NCBI GenBank assembly: GCA_903829565.1
Contig: CAIKQM010000239.1
Coordinates: forward strand, 1 to 5,727
From: an uncultured Planctomycetota bacterium
Lineage (GTDB): Bacteria > Planctomycetota > UBA1135 > GCA-002686595
DNA: 5,727 nt
Direction: 5' to 3'
Positions 1-5,727 of this stretch are shown one piece after another (position 1 is the stretch's first letter; each line of letters begins with the position of its first letter). Made by a program: the position numbers and the translations under genes. A model generated the notes under the pieces. That model was not told the origin of the DNA. It saw only the letters and a list, made by a program, of their open reading frames with translations, and did no database searches.

Positions 1-168
1 CGGTACACGAGCGTGTTGCGCTCTACGCAGGCGCAGTACCGCCGCACGTACGGCTATCTCGTCGATCGTGCCCCGCGTGCGGGTGCCAATACTGCGGCGG
101 GTTCGTTGCGTGTGCTCTTAGGCCTCGAGCGCATGTATGTCGCGCTCAGCGCACCCGCACCACGCTAA
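1..168 (+). CDS. C-terminal end of an unrecognised protein (partial, 5' end outside window)
   Basis: The first reading frame is open from the window edge to a TAA at 166-168 and gives the last 55 residues of a protein. Codon third positions are mostly G or C, as in the neighbouring genes, which supports real coding. The peptide is rich in Arg, Ala and Tyr and ends with a hydrophobic stretch (SLRVLLGLERMYVAL) followed by SAPAPR. The alternating pattern near the end could be a beta strand, but no family is recognisable. Its last 23 bases overlap the end of the convergent FG-GAP gene, so there is no spacer between the two. It could be a chance open frame, but length and codon bias make a gene tail more likely. 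Confidence 0.5.
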   Translation, partial: RYTSVLRSTQAQYRRTYGYLVDRAPRAGANTAAGSLRVLLGLERMYVALSAPAPR

Positions 169-2266
169 GCGAGTCACTGAAGGCGTTCGTCACGAGCAGC
201 TCGAGGCGTCCATCGCCTTCGAGATCCACGCACGTCAGGCCTAGCGGCCCGAGTCCTGCGCCCAGTTCCGGCAGCGCGCGCAACCCGCCCTCCGTCTGCC
301 AACTCCACGCATTGATGTGGTGGCTGTTTTGTGCGGAAACAAAGATCTCCGCGCGTCCATCACCGCTGAGATCGCCGCAACTGACTGCATAAGGCCGCAA
401 GCTCGTGGCTTGGGGCGCAGTCAGCACACTGGCGCCATCTCCGCGCAGCACATGCACCTGGCCGACAGCATCACCTTGCAGCGTGAGCGCCACCAACTCT
501 GTACTCCCATCGCCATCGACATCGCCTAGCGTCACATCGATGCACGGCGCGTCCCATGCCGTACGCGTAGAGTCAGTCCACTGCGTGCCTTCGCGCACCA
601 AGCCCAGCAGCGCTTTGCCACCGGCCAAGGCGACATGCAGCGTGCGCGGCTTGGCTTGCCACACCAGCGCGGTGGGCCCACCGCTCACACTCAGGCGATC
701 GCGCACGGTGAAGAGCGGATTGCCGTCGGGACCCATCTCGATGTTCACGACCACAAGCTCATCGCCTTCCACATCGGCAACGATGGCTTCCGGGCGCTGG
801 TCGCCATCAAGGTCGGCAAGCACCATGTCCTTGGCACTCTTGCCCACCGCAAACGGCGCCACCAGAGCACGCTGCGCATAGTGACCTTGGCCATCACCGA
901 ACAAAGCCACCAAGCGACCACCTGCATCGGTGCGCTGAGCGAGCAATAGATCTACATGGGCATCGGCGTCCAAACGCAGCACCTGCGGAGCTTCCACGCT
1001 GCCCAGATGCTCGACGACTTCGCGCGCGCCCAAGCCCTCTGCGCGTCCACGCAAGAGGCTGAGCGTGCCATCCAGCGCGTCTAGCGTGAGCACATCCAAG
1101 CGCCCATCTGCATCCAAATCGGCCGTCAACAGCGCATACGGCGCACGGCCGGTGCTGTGCGAGCTAGCGGTGCTCCAGCCCGTCGGCGCGCCGTACTGCA
1201 CCGACACGCGCTTGGCATCACCATTGGCAAAGGCCACGTCCGTCAGGCCATCTCCGTCAAAGTCGCCCAAGCACGCATCGAAGGGATGCTGCCCTGCATA
1301 GCTCGGCGGCGTCGGTGTCAAGCTGGCATGACTGCGCAACTCTTGCCCGCGCAACGCCAAGCTCCACAGCGTGCCCGCACGATCGACCTCCAAGTCGATG
1401 GGCACCAACCCTGCGGTCAGGCGCTCCGTGATGCGCATCTCGCGCGGATCGAGCAACCACACGGCATCGTCACCGCCCGCAATCGCCACATGGTTCGCGC
1501 CATTGCGCGTGATCTCATGCATGTCGCGCGGCAAGCCATCGACGGCGCTCTGTCCATCGCGCACCAGCGCACCCTTGGCGGCGCTCCAACGCACGATGCG
1601 TCGCGTTGCTTGGGACGCGGCATACAAGTACTGGCCGTCTTCGCTGAAGAGCAGCGCCGTCACTTGCGTGTCCTCGAGCGTCAGCGTTTCGACCAGCTTT
1701 TCCCCGCGGAAGAGCAAGAGTCGGTCCTCCACATCCGCCACAGCAATCTCGCGCACGCCATCGCGTTGCAGGTCGCCGCACGCGATCACGCGCGGGCGTA
1801 CTTCAAGCGGCTGCGACCACGCCAAAGGCGCCGCGCCGGACTCTTGGGTCAACAGCAAGCGCGCGTCGACCAAGCCGATCATGGGCGTGCTGCGCGAGGC
1901 TACCACCACGCGCGCGTCTGCTTGGGCCGAGCGCGGCGCGCCTGCGTACCAGATGGGACCGAGCAAGAAGTCGGGCAACTCCAGCGCACGAGGTGCTTGC
2001 GCCGCTTCAAAGCCGCGCGCATCCGCACGCCACAACTGCAAGCTGCCAGGACCATAGGTGCCCGCCAGCAACTCATCGCGCCCATCGCCATCAAGATCAC
2101 CCGCCAGCACACTTGTGGGGCGCGCGCCGTTGAGCGTCATGTGCTCACGACGCGCTTCGATGAGCTTCAGCTCCACACTCTGCTCGCCGTGCGCTTCGCA
2201 AGCCGTGGCGAGCGAGAGCGCACAGAGCGAGCGCATACAGAGGCTGGCAACGGCTGTCCTGTACAT
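146..2266 (-). CDS. Exported FG-GAP/VCBS-type repeat (beta-propeller) protein, possible lipoprotein
   Basis: The 706-residue product has an N-terminal export signal and is otherwise built from FG-GAP-like repeats. Asp-rich loops of the type DxDGDGxxD/E followed by a hydrophobic strand start near residues 57, 165, 335, 383, 432, 485, 582, 632 and 681. Examples are DLDGDGRDEL, DFDGDGLTDV and DLEGDGRLEL. In integrin-alpha and VCBS proteins such loops bind calcium within beta-propeller blades. Loops 165 and 432 are degenerate. The start at 2264-2266 is chosen because the next residues form a signal sequence (R3, then a hydrophobic run to about residue 22) ending in ATAC. Cys23 could be lipidated, but Ala at -3 makes the lipobox weak, so ordinary signal-peptidase cleavage is possible. 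The frame stays open to an ATG at 2417-2419, inside the divergent gene, but that would bury the signal. An in-frame GTG at 2273-2275 is an alternative. No enzymatic motif is visible; a surface binding or structural role is inferred. Confidence 0.85.
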   Translation of the reverse strand: MYRTAVASLCMRSLCALSLATACEAHGEQSVELKLIEARREHMTLNGARPTSVLAGDLDGDGRDELLAGTYGPGSLQLWRADARGFEAAQAPRALELPDFLLGPIWYAGAPRSAQADARVVVASRSTPMIGLVDARLLLTQESGAAPLAWSQPLEVRPRVIACGDLQRDGVREIAVADVEDRLLLFRGEKLVETLTLEDTQVTALLFSEDGQYLYAASQATRRIVRWSAAKGALVRDGQSAVDGLPRDMHEITRNGANHVAIAGGDDAVWLLDPREMRITERLTAGLVPIDLEVDRAGTLWSLALRGQELRSHASLTPTPPSYAGQHPFDACLGDFDGDGLTDVAFANGDAKRVSVQYGAPTGWSTASSHSTGRAPYALLTADLDADGRLDVLTLDALDGTLSLLRGRAEGLGAREVVEHLGSVEAPQVLRLDADAHVDLLLAQRTDAGGRLVALFGDGQGHYAQRALVAPFAVGKSAKDMVLADLDGDQRPEAIVADVEGDELVVVNIEMGPDGNPLFTVRDRLSVSGGPTALVWQAKPRTLHVALAGGKALLGLVREGTQWTDSTRTAWDAPCIDVTLGDVDGDGSTELVALTLQGDAVGQVHVLRGDGASVLTAPQATSLRPYAVSCGDLSGDGRAEIFVSAQNSHHINAWSWQTEGGLRALPELGAGLGPLGLTCVDLEGDGRLELLVTNAFSDSLSVVRVR

Positions 2267-2281
2267 ATGACTCACGCCACC

Positions 2282-2287
2282 AGAGTA
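2282..2287 (-). promoter_or_regulatory. Possible -10 element (TACTCT) for the FG-GAP gene
   Basis: On the minus strand TACTCT matches the TAnnnT core of a -10 box. Transcription would be expected to begin near 2275. This is about 9 nt before the ATG at 2266 and right at the alternative in-frame GTG at 2273-2275. The transcript would therefore have a very short leader or none. No -35 box is visible, so this is a weak positional call. Confidence 0.25.
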
Positions 2288-2301
2288 GGTCGTCTGCGGC
2301 G

Positions 2302-2322
2302 CGGAGGCTATGCTCTCCTCCG
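2302..2322. repeat. Perfect 6-bp inverted repeat in the divergent promoter region
   Basis: CGGAGG (2302-2307) and CCTCCG (2317-2322) are exact inverted copies around a 9-nt centre (CTATGCTCT). The centre contains the putative rightward -10 hexamer TATGCT. Two readings are possible: a regulator half-site pair over the promoter, or an RNA hairpin if transcription starts further upstream. A 6-bp match can also arise by chance in GC-rich DNA. There is no T-run after it, so it is not an intrinsic terminator. Confidence 0.35.
2309..2314 (+). promoter_or_regulatory. Possible -10 element (TATGCT) for the anchored beta-sandwich gene
   Basis: TATGCT is a good match to the -10 consensus TATAAT at its TAT start and final T. 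Transcription would begin near 2321, giving a leader of roughly 14 nt before the ATG at 2335. That leader holds no Shine-Dalgarno sequence. The hexamer lies within the centre of an inverted repeat. The position expected for -35 (2286-2291, TAGGTC) does not match consensus. Confidence 0.3.
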
Positions 2323-2334
2323 GTACCACCCGCC

Positions 2335-4014
2335 ATGACCCTGCACCGCAGCCACCGCACGCTCCTTGCTGTACTGCTGCTGCTGGGCGTGGGAACGGCA
2401 CTGCTGTTGTGGCCCACACCTTCCCCGGATGCCCCCCGGGCGGTCGATGGCACGGCGCCCACCACGACGGCGACCACCACCGAGATGGCGGCGGCTCCTA
2501 TCGAACTGACGGCGGCTCCGGTGTTCGAGTCTTTGGACACGACGGTGGTGTTCCCGCTGGAAGTCGTGTTGGAGCTCAAGGCGCTCGACGGTGCCGACGA
2601 GACGCAGCTGCGCCAAGGAGCACGCTCGCGCTTGTCTGGCATGGTGTTGGATGCCGCCGGAGAAGGGCGTCGGGCCGAGGTGCGCTTTGTTGGTGGGTTG
2701 AACCAAGGGCGCGTGCTGTTCTGCGATGGTCTAGGGCGGTTCGGCGCCAATGACCTGTATCCGGGTTTGGCCTTGGTGCAGCTCAGCGGAGGCGGCTTGC
2801 CCAGTTGCTTGCGTGAGGTGCGTCTGCGCCAAGAGCGCGACGCGCTGTTGAATGTGTCCTTTGCACGTGCGGCGCATGTGTCAGGCAAAGTTGTCGGACC
2901 CGATGGCGCGGGTGTGGCCGAGGCGCGCGTCACGCTGGATGGCCAGCAAGCGACCACCGATGCTCAAGGCGTCTTCGTTGTGCCGCAGGTGGCTGCGGGC
3001 GAGGCCGTCCTCATGGTCGAGAAGGTCGGGCTTGCCATGGCACGCGAAGTCGTAGCGGTGCCGGCCGGTGGGGCCGTGACTCCCGACAAGCTGACCATCG
3101 TGATGCAGCGCGGGGCGCGCCTGACGATTGCGATTGACGAGCCTCTCAACAGCGGCGTCGAGGCGCTCGTGTACTTGATGAGCGAAACCTCAGGGGCCGA
3201 GCGCCGCTACCCGTGGCACAAGGTTTCGCCCGTGCGAGTCTGGCCGGGCGGCCAAACTACGGTCGAGGATCTGCCTGCCGGGCCGTTGTCGCTGCGCTTG
3301 TACCACTCGGGTGCGCGGGCGGTGCCGGCGCGCACCAATGTCTCGCTGTCCGAAGGCGAAGAGGAGACGGTCGTGCTCCATCTTGAGCCGGCGCCTGTGG
3401 TCACCGGTGTGGTCACGTTGCGTGGGCAACCCGCGCGCGATGCTGTTGTGCGGCTGGAGACACCCGACCGCGTGTCCTCCATGTTGCAGTCGTATGGCCA
3501 GCAGAACTGGCTGCAGTTGGAGACCGAGGTCTACTCCAGCCTGCCGAGCGCGGTGCAAGAACTGCGCACGAACCACAAGGGTGAGTTCAGCCTCAGCGCG
3601 TATGAGGACCTGTCGGCGCGGCGCTTCCTGACCGCCGTCAGTTCCGATGGACGCTCGCGGGCCGCGCTGTTGCTGCAAGGCGGCGAGACGCGTGTCGAGC
3701 TCGAGCTGAAGGAAGTGCGGGCTGGTACGAGCGCCATCAGCTTGCGCCTGCCCACGCGTTGGCAGGCTTTGCCGGTGCGCATCACGATCAACGGCGAGCC
3801 GCGTGATCCGTTCCTGTTGGCGCCCGGCAAGGATCTGGATGTCGATGGTTTGCCGCGCGGCGAGTGGCTGGTCAGCGCGACATGGAACGGCGAGGGCTTG
3901 ATCGAGCGCCGTAGCCTTGTGCTGCAAACCGAGGCGACGCTGGAATGCCCGTTGCCCGAGGGTGCGATTGCTGGTCAGGATGAGGACACGCGTCGACGCG
4001 CAGGCGCACGCTAG
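2335..4014 (+). CDS. Membrane-anchored protein with carboxypeptidase-regulatory-like (Ig-like) domains
   Basis: The 559-residue protein starts with a short basic segment (HRSHR) and one hydrophobic helix at about residues 9-26, without a clear cleavage site. A Pro/Thr-rich linker follows (about 27-50), so the rest is probably outside the cytoplasmic membrane. At least two beta-sandwich modules follow the CarboxypepD_reg pattern of xxGxVxxxxGxxxxxAxVxL, then a turn and GxFxxxxxxxG. One is at about 99-178; the clearest is at about 181-258 (VSGKVVGPDGAGVAEARVTL, then GVFVVPQVAAGEAVLMVE). A weaker, longer one with an insertion spans about 355-460 (VTGVVTLRGQPARDAVVRLE, then GEFSLSAYEDL). Residues 460-540 are further beta-rich sequence. 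Cys130 and Cys158 could form a disulfide. No peptidase catalytic residues are visible, so the domain name does not imply protease activity. The ATG at 2335 puts the hydrophobic helix at the N-terminus and has no clear ribosome binding site. Shared promoter DNA with the FG-GAP gene suggests a joint envelope role (inference). Confidence 0.8.
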   Translation: MTLHRSHRTLLAVLLLLGVGTALLLWPTPSPDAPRAVDGTAPTTTATTTEMAAAPIELTAAPVFESLDTTVVFPLEVVLELKALDGADETQLRQGARSRLSGMVLDAAGEGRRAEVRFVGGLNQGRVLFCDGLGRFGANDLYPGLALVQLSGGGLPSCLREVRLRQERDALLNVSFARAAHVSGKVVGPDGAGVAEARVTLDGQQATTDAQGVFVVPQVAAGEAVLMVEKVGLAMAREVVAVPAGGAVTPDKLTIVMQRGARLTIAIDEPLNSGVEALVYLMSETSGAERRYPWHKVSPVRVWPGGQTTVEDLPAGPLSLRLYHSGARAVPARTNVSLSEGEEETVVLHLEPAPVVTGVVTLRGQPARDAVVRLETPDRVSSMLQSYGQQNWLQLETEVYSSLPSAVQELRTNHKGEFSLSAYEDLSARRFLTAVSSDGRSRAALLLQGGETRVELELKEVRAGTSAISLRLPTRWQALPVRITINGEPRDPFLLAPGKDLDVDGLPRGEWLVSATWNGEGLIERRSLVLQTEATLECPLPEGAIAGQDEDTRRRAGAR

Positions 4015-4017
4015 AGT
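4012..4017 (+). promoter_or_regulatory. Possible -10 element (TAGAGT) overlapping the upstream stop codon, for hutH
   Basis: TAGAGT matches TAnnnT and includes the TAG stop of the anchored protein gene. With normal spacing, transcription would start at about 4023-4025, the position of the hutH ATG (4024-4026), giving a leaderless mRNA. No -35 sequence is visible about 17 bp upstream. The alternative is that hutH is only co-transcribed with the gene before it. Low confidence. Confidence 0.25.
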
Positions 4018-4023
4018 GTGGGC

Positions 4024-5559
4024 ATGCGCCAACTGACTCTCGACGGACGCTCTCTTACGCTCGTGCACCTCAAGGCTGTGCTGGCCGGTGAACCGGTACA
4101 GCTCGCCATCGCCAAGCCTGCTATGGCGGCGGTCAAGCGCGCGCGCGCCATCGTCGAAGCGCATGTCAAGAACGGTGACGTCGTCTACGGCTTGACCACC
4201 GGCTTCGGCAAGTTGAAGAGCGTGGCCATCGCCAAGGAGGACTTGGCGCAACTGCAAGAGAACCTGGTGTTGTCGCACTGCGTGGGGGTCGGCGAGCCCT
4301 TGCCTCCGAACATCGTGCGCGCGGCCCAGGTGCTGCGTTTGAACGGCTTGGTGCGCGGTCATTCCGGCGTGTCAACTACGCTTGTCGAGCACTTGGTGAC
4401 GTGCTTCAACGCGGGCTTCGTGCCGGTGGTGCCTTCGCAAGGCTCGGTAGGCGCATCGGGTGATCTCGCGCCGTTGGCACACATGGCTGCGGCCTATCTC
4501 GGTCATGGCGATTGCACCGTAGGCGGCGTGCGCATGAAGGCGGCGCTGGGGCTCAAAAAGCTCAAACTCAAGCCCATCGTGCTGGGTGCCAAAGAGGGTC
4601 TCGCCCTCATCAACGGCACCGAGATCATCAAAGCCATTGGCGCCGAAGCGGTCCTGCGCGCCGAGACGGTCGTGGCAAGCGGCGACATCGTGGCGGCCCT
4701 CACATTGGAAGCCTTGCTTGGTTCGTTGACGCCGTATGCCGACCGCATCGCGGACCTAAAGGGGCATCAAGGCCATCGCGATACCGCCTCCAATGTGCGC
4801 CGCATGCTGAAGAACAGCGAAGTGCTCAAGAGCCATGCTGAGTGCGATCGCGTGCAGGATCCGTATTCGTTGCGTTGTGTGCCGCAGATCCATGGCGCGG
4901 TGAAGACGGCCTTGGCCCATGTGCGCGAGGTCTTGGCTCTCGAGCTCAACTCGGTGACGGACAACCCGCTGGTCTTCCCCGAGGACGGCAGCGTGGTGTC
5001 TGCGGGTCAGTTCCATGGTCAGCCCTTGTCCATTCCGCTTGACTATCTGGCGGCCGCGTTGACCACGCTCGGCAATGTGTCCGAGCGGCGCATCGAGCAG
5101 CTGGTCAACCCGGATCTCTCGCGCCTGCCAGCTTTCTTGACACCTCAGCCCGGCCTGAACTCAGGGATGATGATCGTGCAGGTGGCGGCGGCCTCGCTCG
5201 CCAGCGAGAACAAGTCCTTGGCGCATCCCGCCTCGGTCGACACCATTCCGACCAGCGCCAACCAAGAAGACCATGTCTCCATGGGGCCCATCGCGGCCCG
5301 CAAAGCGCTGCAAATCGCGCGGCATGTCGAGACCATTGTGGCCATGGAGTGGCTGTGTGCCGCACAAGCACGCGAGTTCCATCCCGAGCTGCGTGCCGGT
5401 GACGGTGCCGAGGCCGCGCACGCTTTGTTGCGTAGCAAGGTCGATGCCTTGATCGGCGATCGTTGGCTGCACGACGACATCGAAGCCGCGCGGGCGATGG
5501 TGGCTTCGGGCGAGCTGCGTTCCGCGGTGGAAGCCGCTGTAGGCGCGCTGCGCGTCTAG
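4024..5559 (+). CDS. hutH: Histidine ammonia-lyase (histidase)
   Basis: This cytoplasmic enzyme removes ammonia from L-histidine to give trans-urocanate, the first step of the Hut degradation pathway. The 511-residue length agrees with bacterial HutH (about 510). The Ala144-Ser145-Gly146 triad in GSVGASGDLAPLAHMA cyclises itself into the MIO electrophilic cofactor. Known active-site positions of the Pseudomonas putida enzyme all have counterparts: Tyr55 (VYGLTTGFG), His85 (LSHCVGVG), Asn197 (ALINGTE), Tyr281 and Arg284 (QDPYSLRC), Phe330 (GQFHG) and Glu415 (NQEDHVSM). The SHCVG and QEDHVSM motifs favour histidine over tyrosine or phenylalanine as substrate. The ATG at 4024 is preferred because the family N-terminus fits there; an in-frame GTG at 4018 would add two residues. 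The start is 9 bp after the previous stop, so co-transcription is plausible. No clear Shine-Dalgarno sequence is present. No hutU, hutI, hutG or regulator is visible nearby. Confidence 0.97.
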   Translation: MRQLTLDGRSLTLVHLKAVLAGEPVQLAIAKPAMAAVKRARAIVEAHVKNGDVVYGLTTGFGKLKSVAIAKEDLAQLQENLVLSHCVGVGEPLPPNIVRAAQVLRLNGLVRGHSGVSTTLVEHLVTCFNAGFVPVVPSQGSVGASGDLAPLAHMAAAYLGHGDCTVGGVRMKAALGLKKLKLKPIVLGAKEGLALINGTEIIKAIGAEAVLRAETVVASGDIVAALTLEALLGSLTPYADRIADLKGHQGHRDTASNVRRMLKNSEVLKSHAECDRVQDPYSLRCVPQIHGAVKTALAHVREVLALELNSVTDNPLVFPEDGSVVSAGQFHGQPLSIPLDYLAAALTTLGNVSERRIEQLVNPDLSRLPAFLTPQPGLNSGMMIVQVAAASLASENKSLAHPASVDTIPTSANQEDHVSMGPIAARKALQIARHVETIVAMEWLCAAQAREFHPELRAGDGAEAAHALLRSKVDALIGDRWLHDDIEAARAMVASGELRSAVEAAVGALRV

Positions 5560-5570
5560 CCGCGACGCAG
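5548..5570. terminator. Weak hairpin across the two convergent stop codons
   Basis: CTGC-GTC on the left (5548-5556, with a 2-nt CG bulge) can pair with GACGCAG (5564-5570), giving seven base pairs around a 7-nt loop. An uninterrupted 5-bp version is GCGTC (5552-5556) with GACGC (5564-5568). The structure sits exactly where hutH and the convergent gene end, where a two-way terminator would be expected. Neither side has a T-run, so intrinsic termination is doubtful and the fold may be incidental. Confidence 0.2.
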
Positions 5571-5727
5571 TCGACGACCTAACGCCTGCCAGATCGCATC
5601 CAACTCGGTGAAGCGCAGCAGCTTGGCCAGCAGCGCGAAGAGGATCGTCGTGCTCAGGCCGATGCAGCCCAGCGTCATCAGCGTCGGCAGGCCTAGCCCT
5701 TCGAGCCATTGCGCCACCGCCGCAGCC
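5556..5727 (-). CDS. C-terminal end of a membrane protein, probably MurJ/MviN-type or polysaccharide flippase (partial)
   Basis: Reading leftward from the window edge, one frame is open to a TAG at 5558-5556 and gives the last 56 residues. It has a hydrophobic segment of about 25 residues (roughly 13-37, from LPTLMTLGCIGL to FALLAKLL) that fits a transmembrane helix. A short amphipathic basic tail follows, FTELDAIWQALGRRLRRG. A last helix followed by a leucine-rich 'E-L-x-x-L/I' segment and an Arg-rich end resembles the C-termini of MurJ-like lipid II flippases and related polysaccharide transporters. This is a resemblance from memory over a short tail, so the family call is tentative; the coding and membrane calls are firmer. 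The stop shares four bases with the hutH stop. Confidence 0.55.
   Translation of the reverse strand, partial: AAAVAQWLEGLGLPTLMTLGCIGLSTTILFALLAKLLRFTELDAIWQALGRRLRRG

Larger units (their letters stand above)
2267..2334. promoter_or_regulatory. Divergent promoter region between two envelope-protein genes
   Basis: These 68 bp are the only DNA between the start codons of the FG-GAP gene (leftward) and the anchored beta-sandwich gene (rightward), so both promoters should lie here or just inside the coding regions. Neither start has a convincing Shine-Dalgarno sequence at 5-9 nt. Hexamers of the form TAnnnT occur on both strands shortly before each start, listed separately. No TTGACA-like box sits 16-18 bp upstream of them. 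An inverted repeat lies near the rightward gene and could be an operator or hairpin. Confidence 0.55.

Noticed and set aside
1157..2338. 393-codon open frame on the plus strand
   Set aside because: It lies wholly antisense to the FG-GAP gene and its translation is a run of Arg, His, Gln and Ala without domain or signal pattern, typical of a GC-rich shadow frame.
2490..2519. Short direct repeat GGCGGCTCC (2490-2498 and 2511-2519)
   Set aside because: It is in frame, 21 bp apart, and encodes a repeated Ala-Ala-Pro in the low-complexity linker region; no further copies are seen.
2310..2753. 147-codon plus-strand frame starting at an ATG just after GGAGG (2303-2307)
   Set aside because: The gap between GGAGG and this ATG is only 2 nt, too short for normal initiation. 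The frame overlaps the well-supported gene at 2335 and gives a His/Gly/Arg-rich sequence without domains.
4018..4020. GTG as the hutH start
   Set aside because: It would add only two residues; the family N-terminus and the codon preference fit the ATG at 4024. It cannot be fully excluded.
3190..4362. 390-codon open frame on the minus strand
   Set aside because: It runs antisense to both the anchored protein gene and hutH, has the same Arg/Gln/His-rich composition and no recognisable motif, while the plus-strand frames are clearly coding.
4024..5559. Tyrosine or phenylalanine ammonia-lyase, or an MIO aminomutase, instead of histidase
   Set aside because: The SH motif at 84-85, the QDPYSLRC segment and the QEDHVSM segment with Glu415 match histidases, and the length matches bacterial HutH.
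5161..5709. 182-codon minus-strand frame covering the right-hand gene end
   Set aside because: Most of it is antisense to hutH, and it uses a different frame from the hydrophobic, membrane-like tail that stops at 5556. That tail is the more convincing gene.
1..5727. CRISPR arrays, tRNA or rRNA genes, insertion sequences, attachment sites
   Set aside because: No regularly spaced repeats, cloverleaf-like sequences, transposase motifs or terminal inverted repeats were seen; coding sequence accounts for nearly every base.

Overview
The window is GC-rich, gene-dense bacterial DNA. Coding frames mostly end in G or C but use TTG for leucine freely. It holds three complete protein genes and the 3' ends of two more, with almost no non-coding sequence. 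The gene types are a large exported protein with FG-GAP/VCBS-type repeats, a membrane-anchored protein with carboxypeptidase-regulatory-like beta-sandwich domains, and an uncoupled histidine ammonia-lyase. The starts also lack good Shine-Dalgarno sequences. Together these fit a Planctomycetota or Myxococcota-like genome. That assignment is an impression from gene style, not a proof.

Layout: (1) positions 1-168 (+) are the end of an unrecognised gene. (2) Positions 146-2266 (-) encode a 706-residue exported, possibly lipid-anchored, FG-GAP repeat protein, whose 3' end overlaps gene 1 tail to tail. (3) A 68-bp divergent intergenic region (2267-2334) must hold the promoters of genes 2 and 4. It contains -10-like hexamers on both strands and a perfect 6-bp inverted repeat. 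(4) Positions 2335-4014 (+) encode a 559-residue protein with one N-terminal membrane anchor followed by Ig-like/CarboxypepD_reg-like domains. (5) Positions 4024-5559 (+) encode histidine ammonia-lyase (hutH) with a full set of catalytic residues, starting 9 bp after gene 4. (6) Positions 5556-5727 (-) are the end of a membrane protein that looks like a MurJ/MviN-type or polysaccharide flippase. Its stop codon shares the palindrome CTAG with the hutH stop.

How they may work together: genes 2 and 4 are both predicted cell-envelope proteins made from one divergent control region, so co-regulation is plausible. hutH begins histidine breakdown (L-histidine to urocanate plus ammonia). No other hut gene lies in the window, so its link to gene 4 may be positional only. 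I see no mobile element, CRISPR array, tRNA, rRNA or clearly novel multi-gene system. The most interesting points are the 14-fold spacing pattern in the FG-GAP protein, which suggests two propellers, and the repeated TAnnnT motifs just upstream of starts that lack Shine-Dalgarno sequences.
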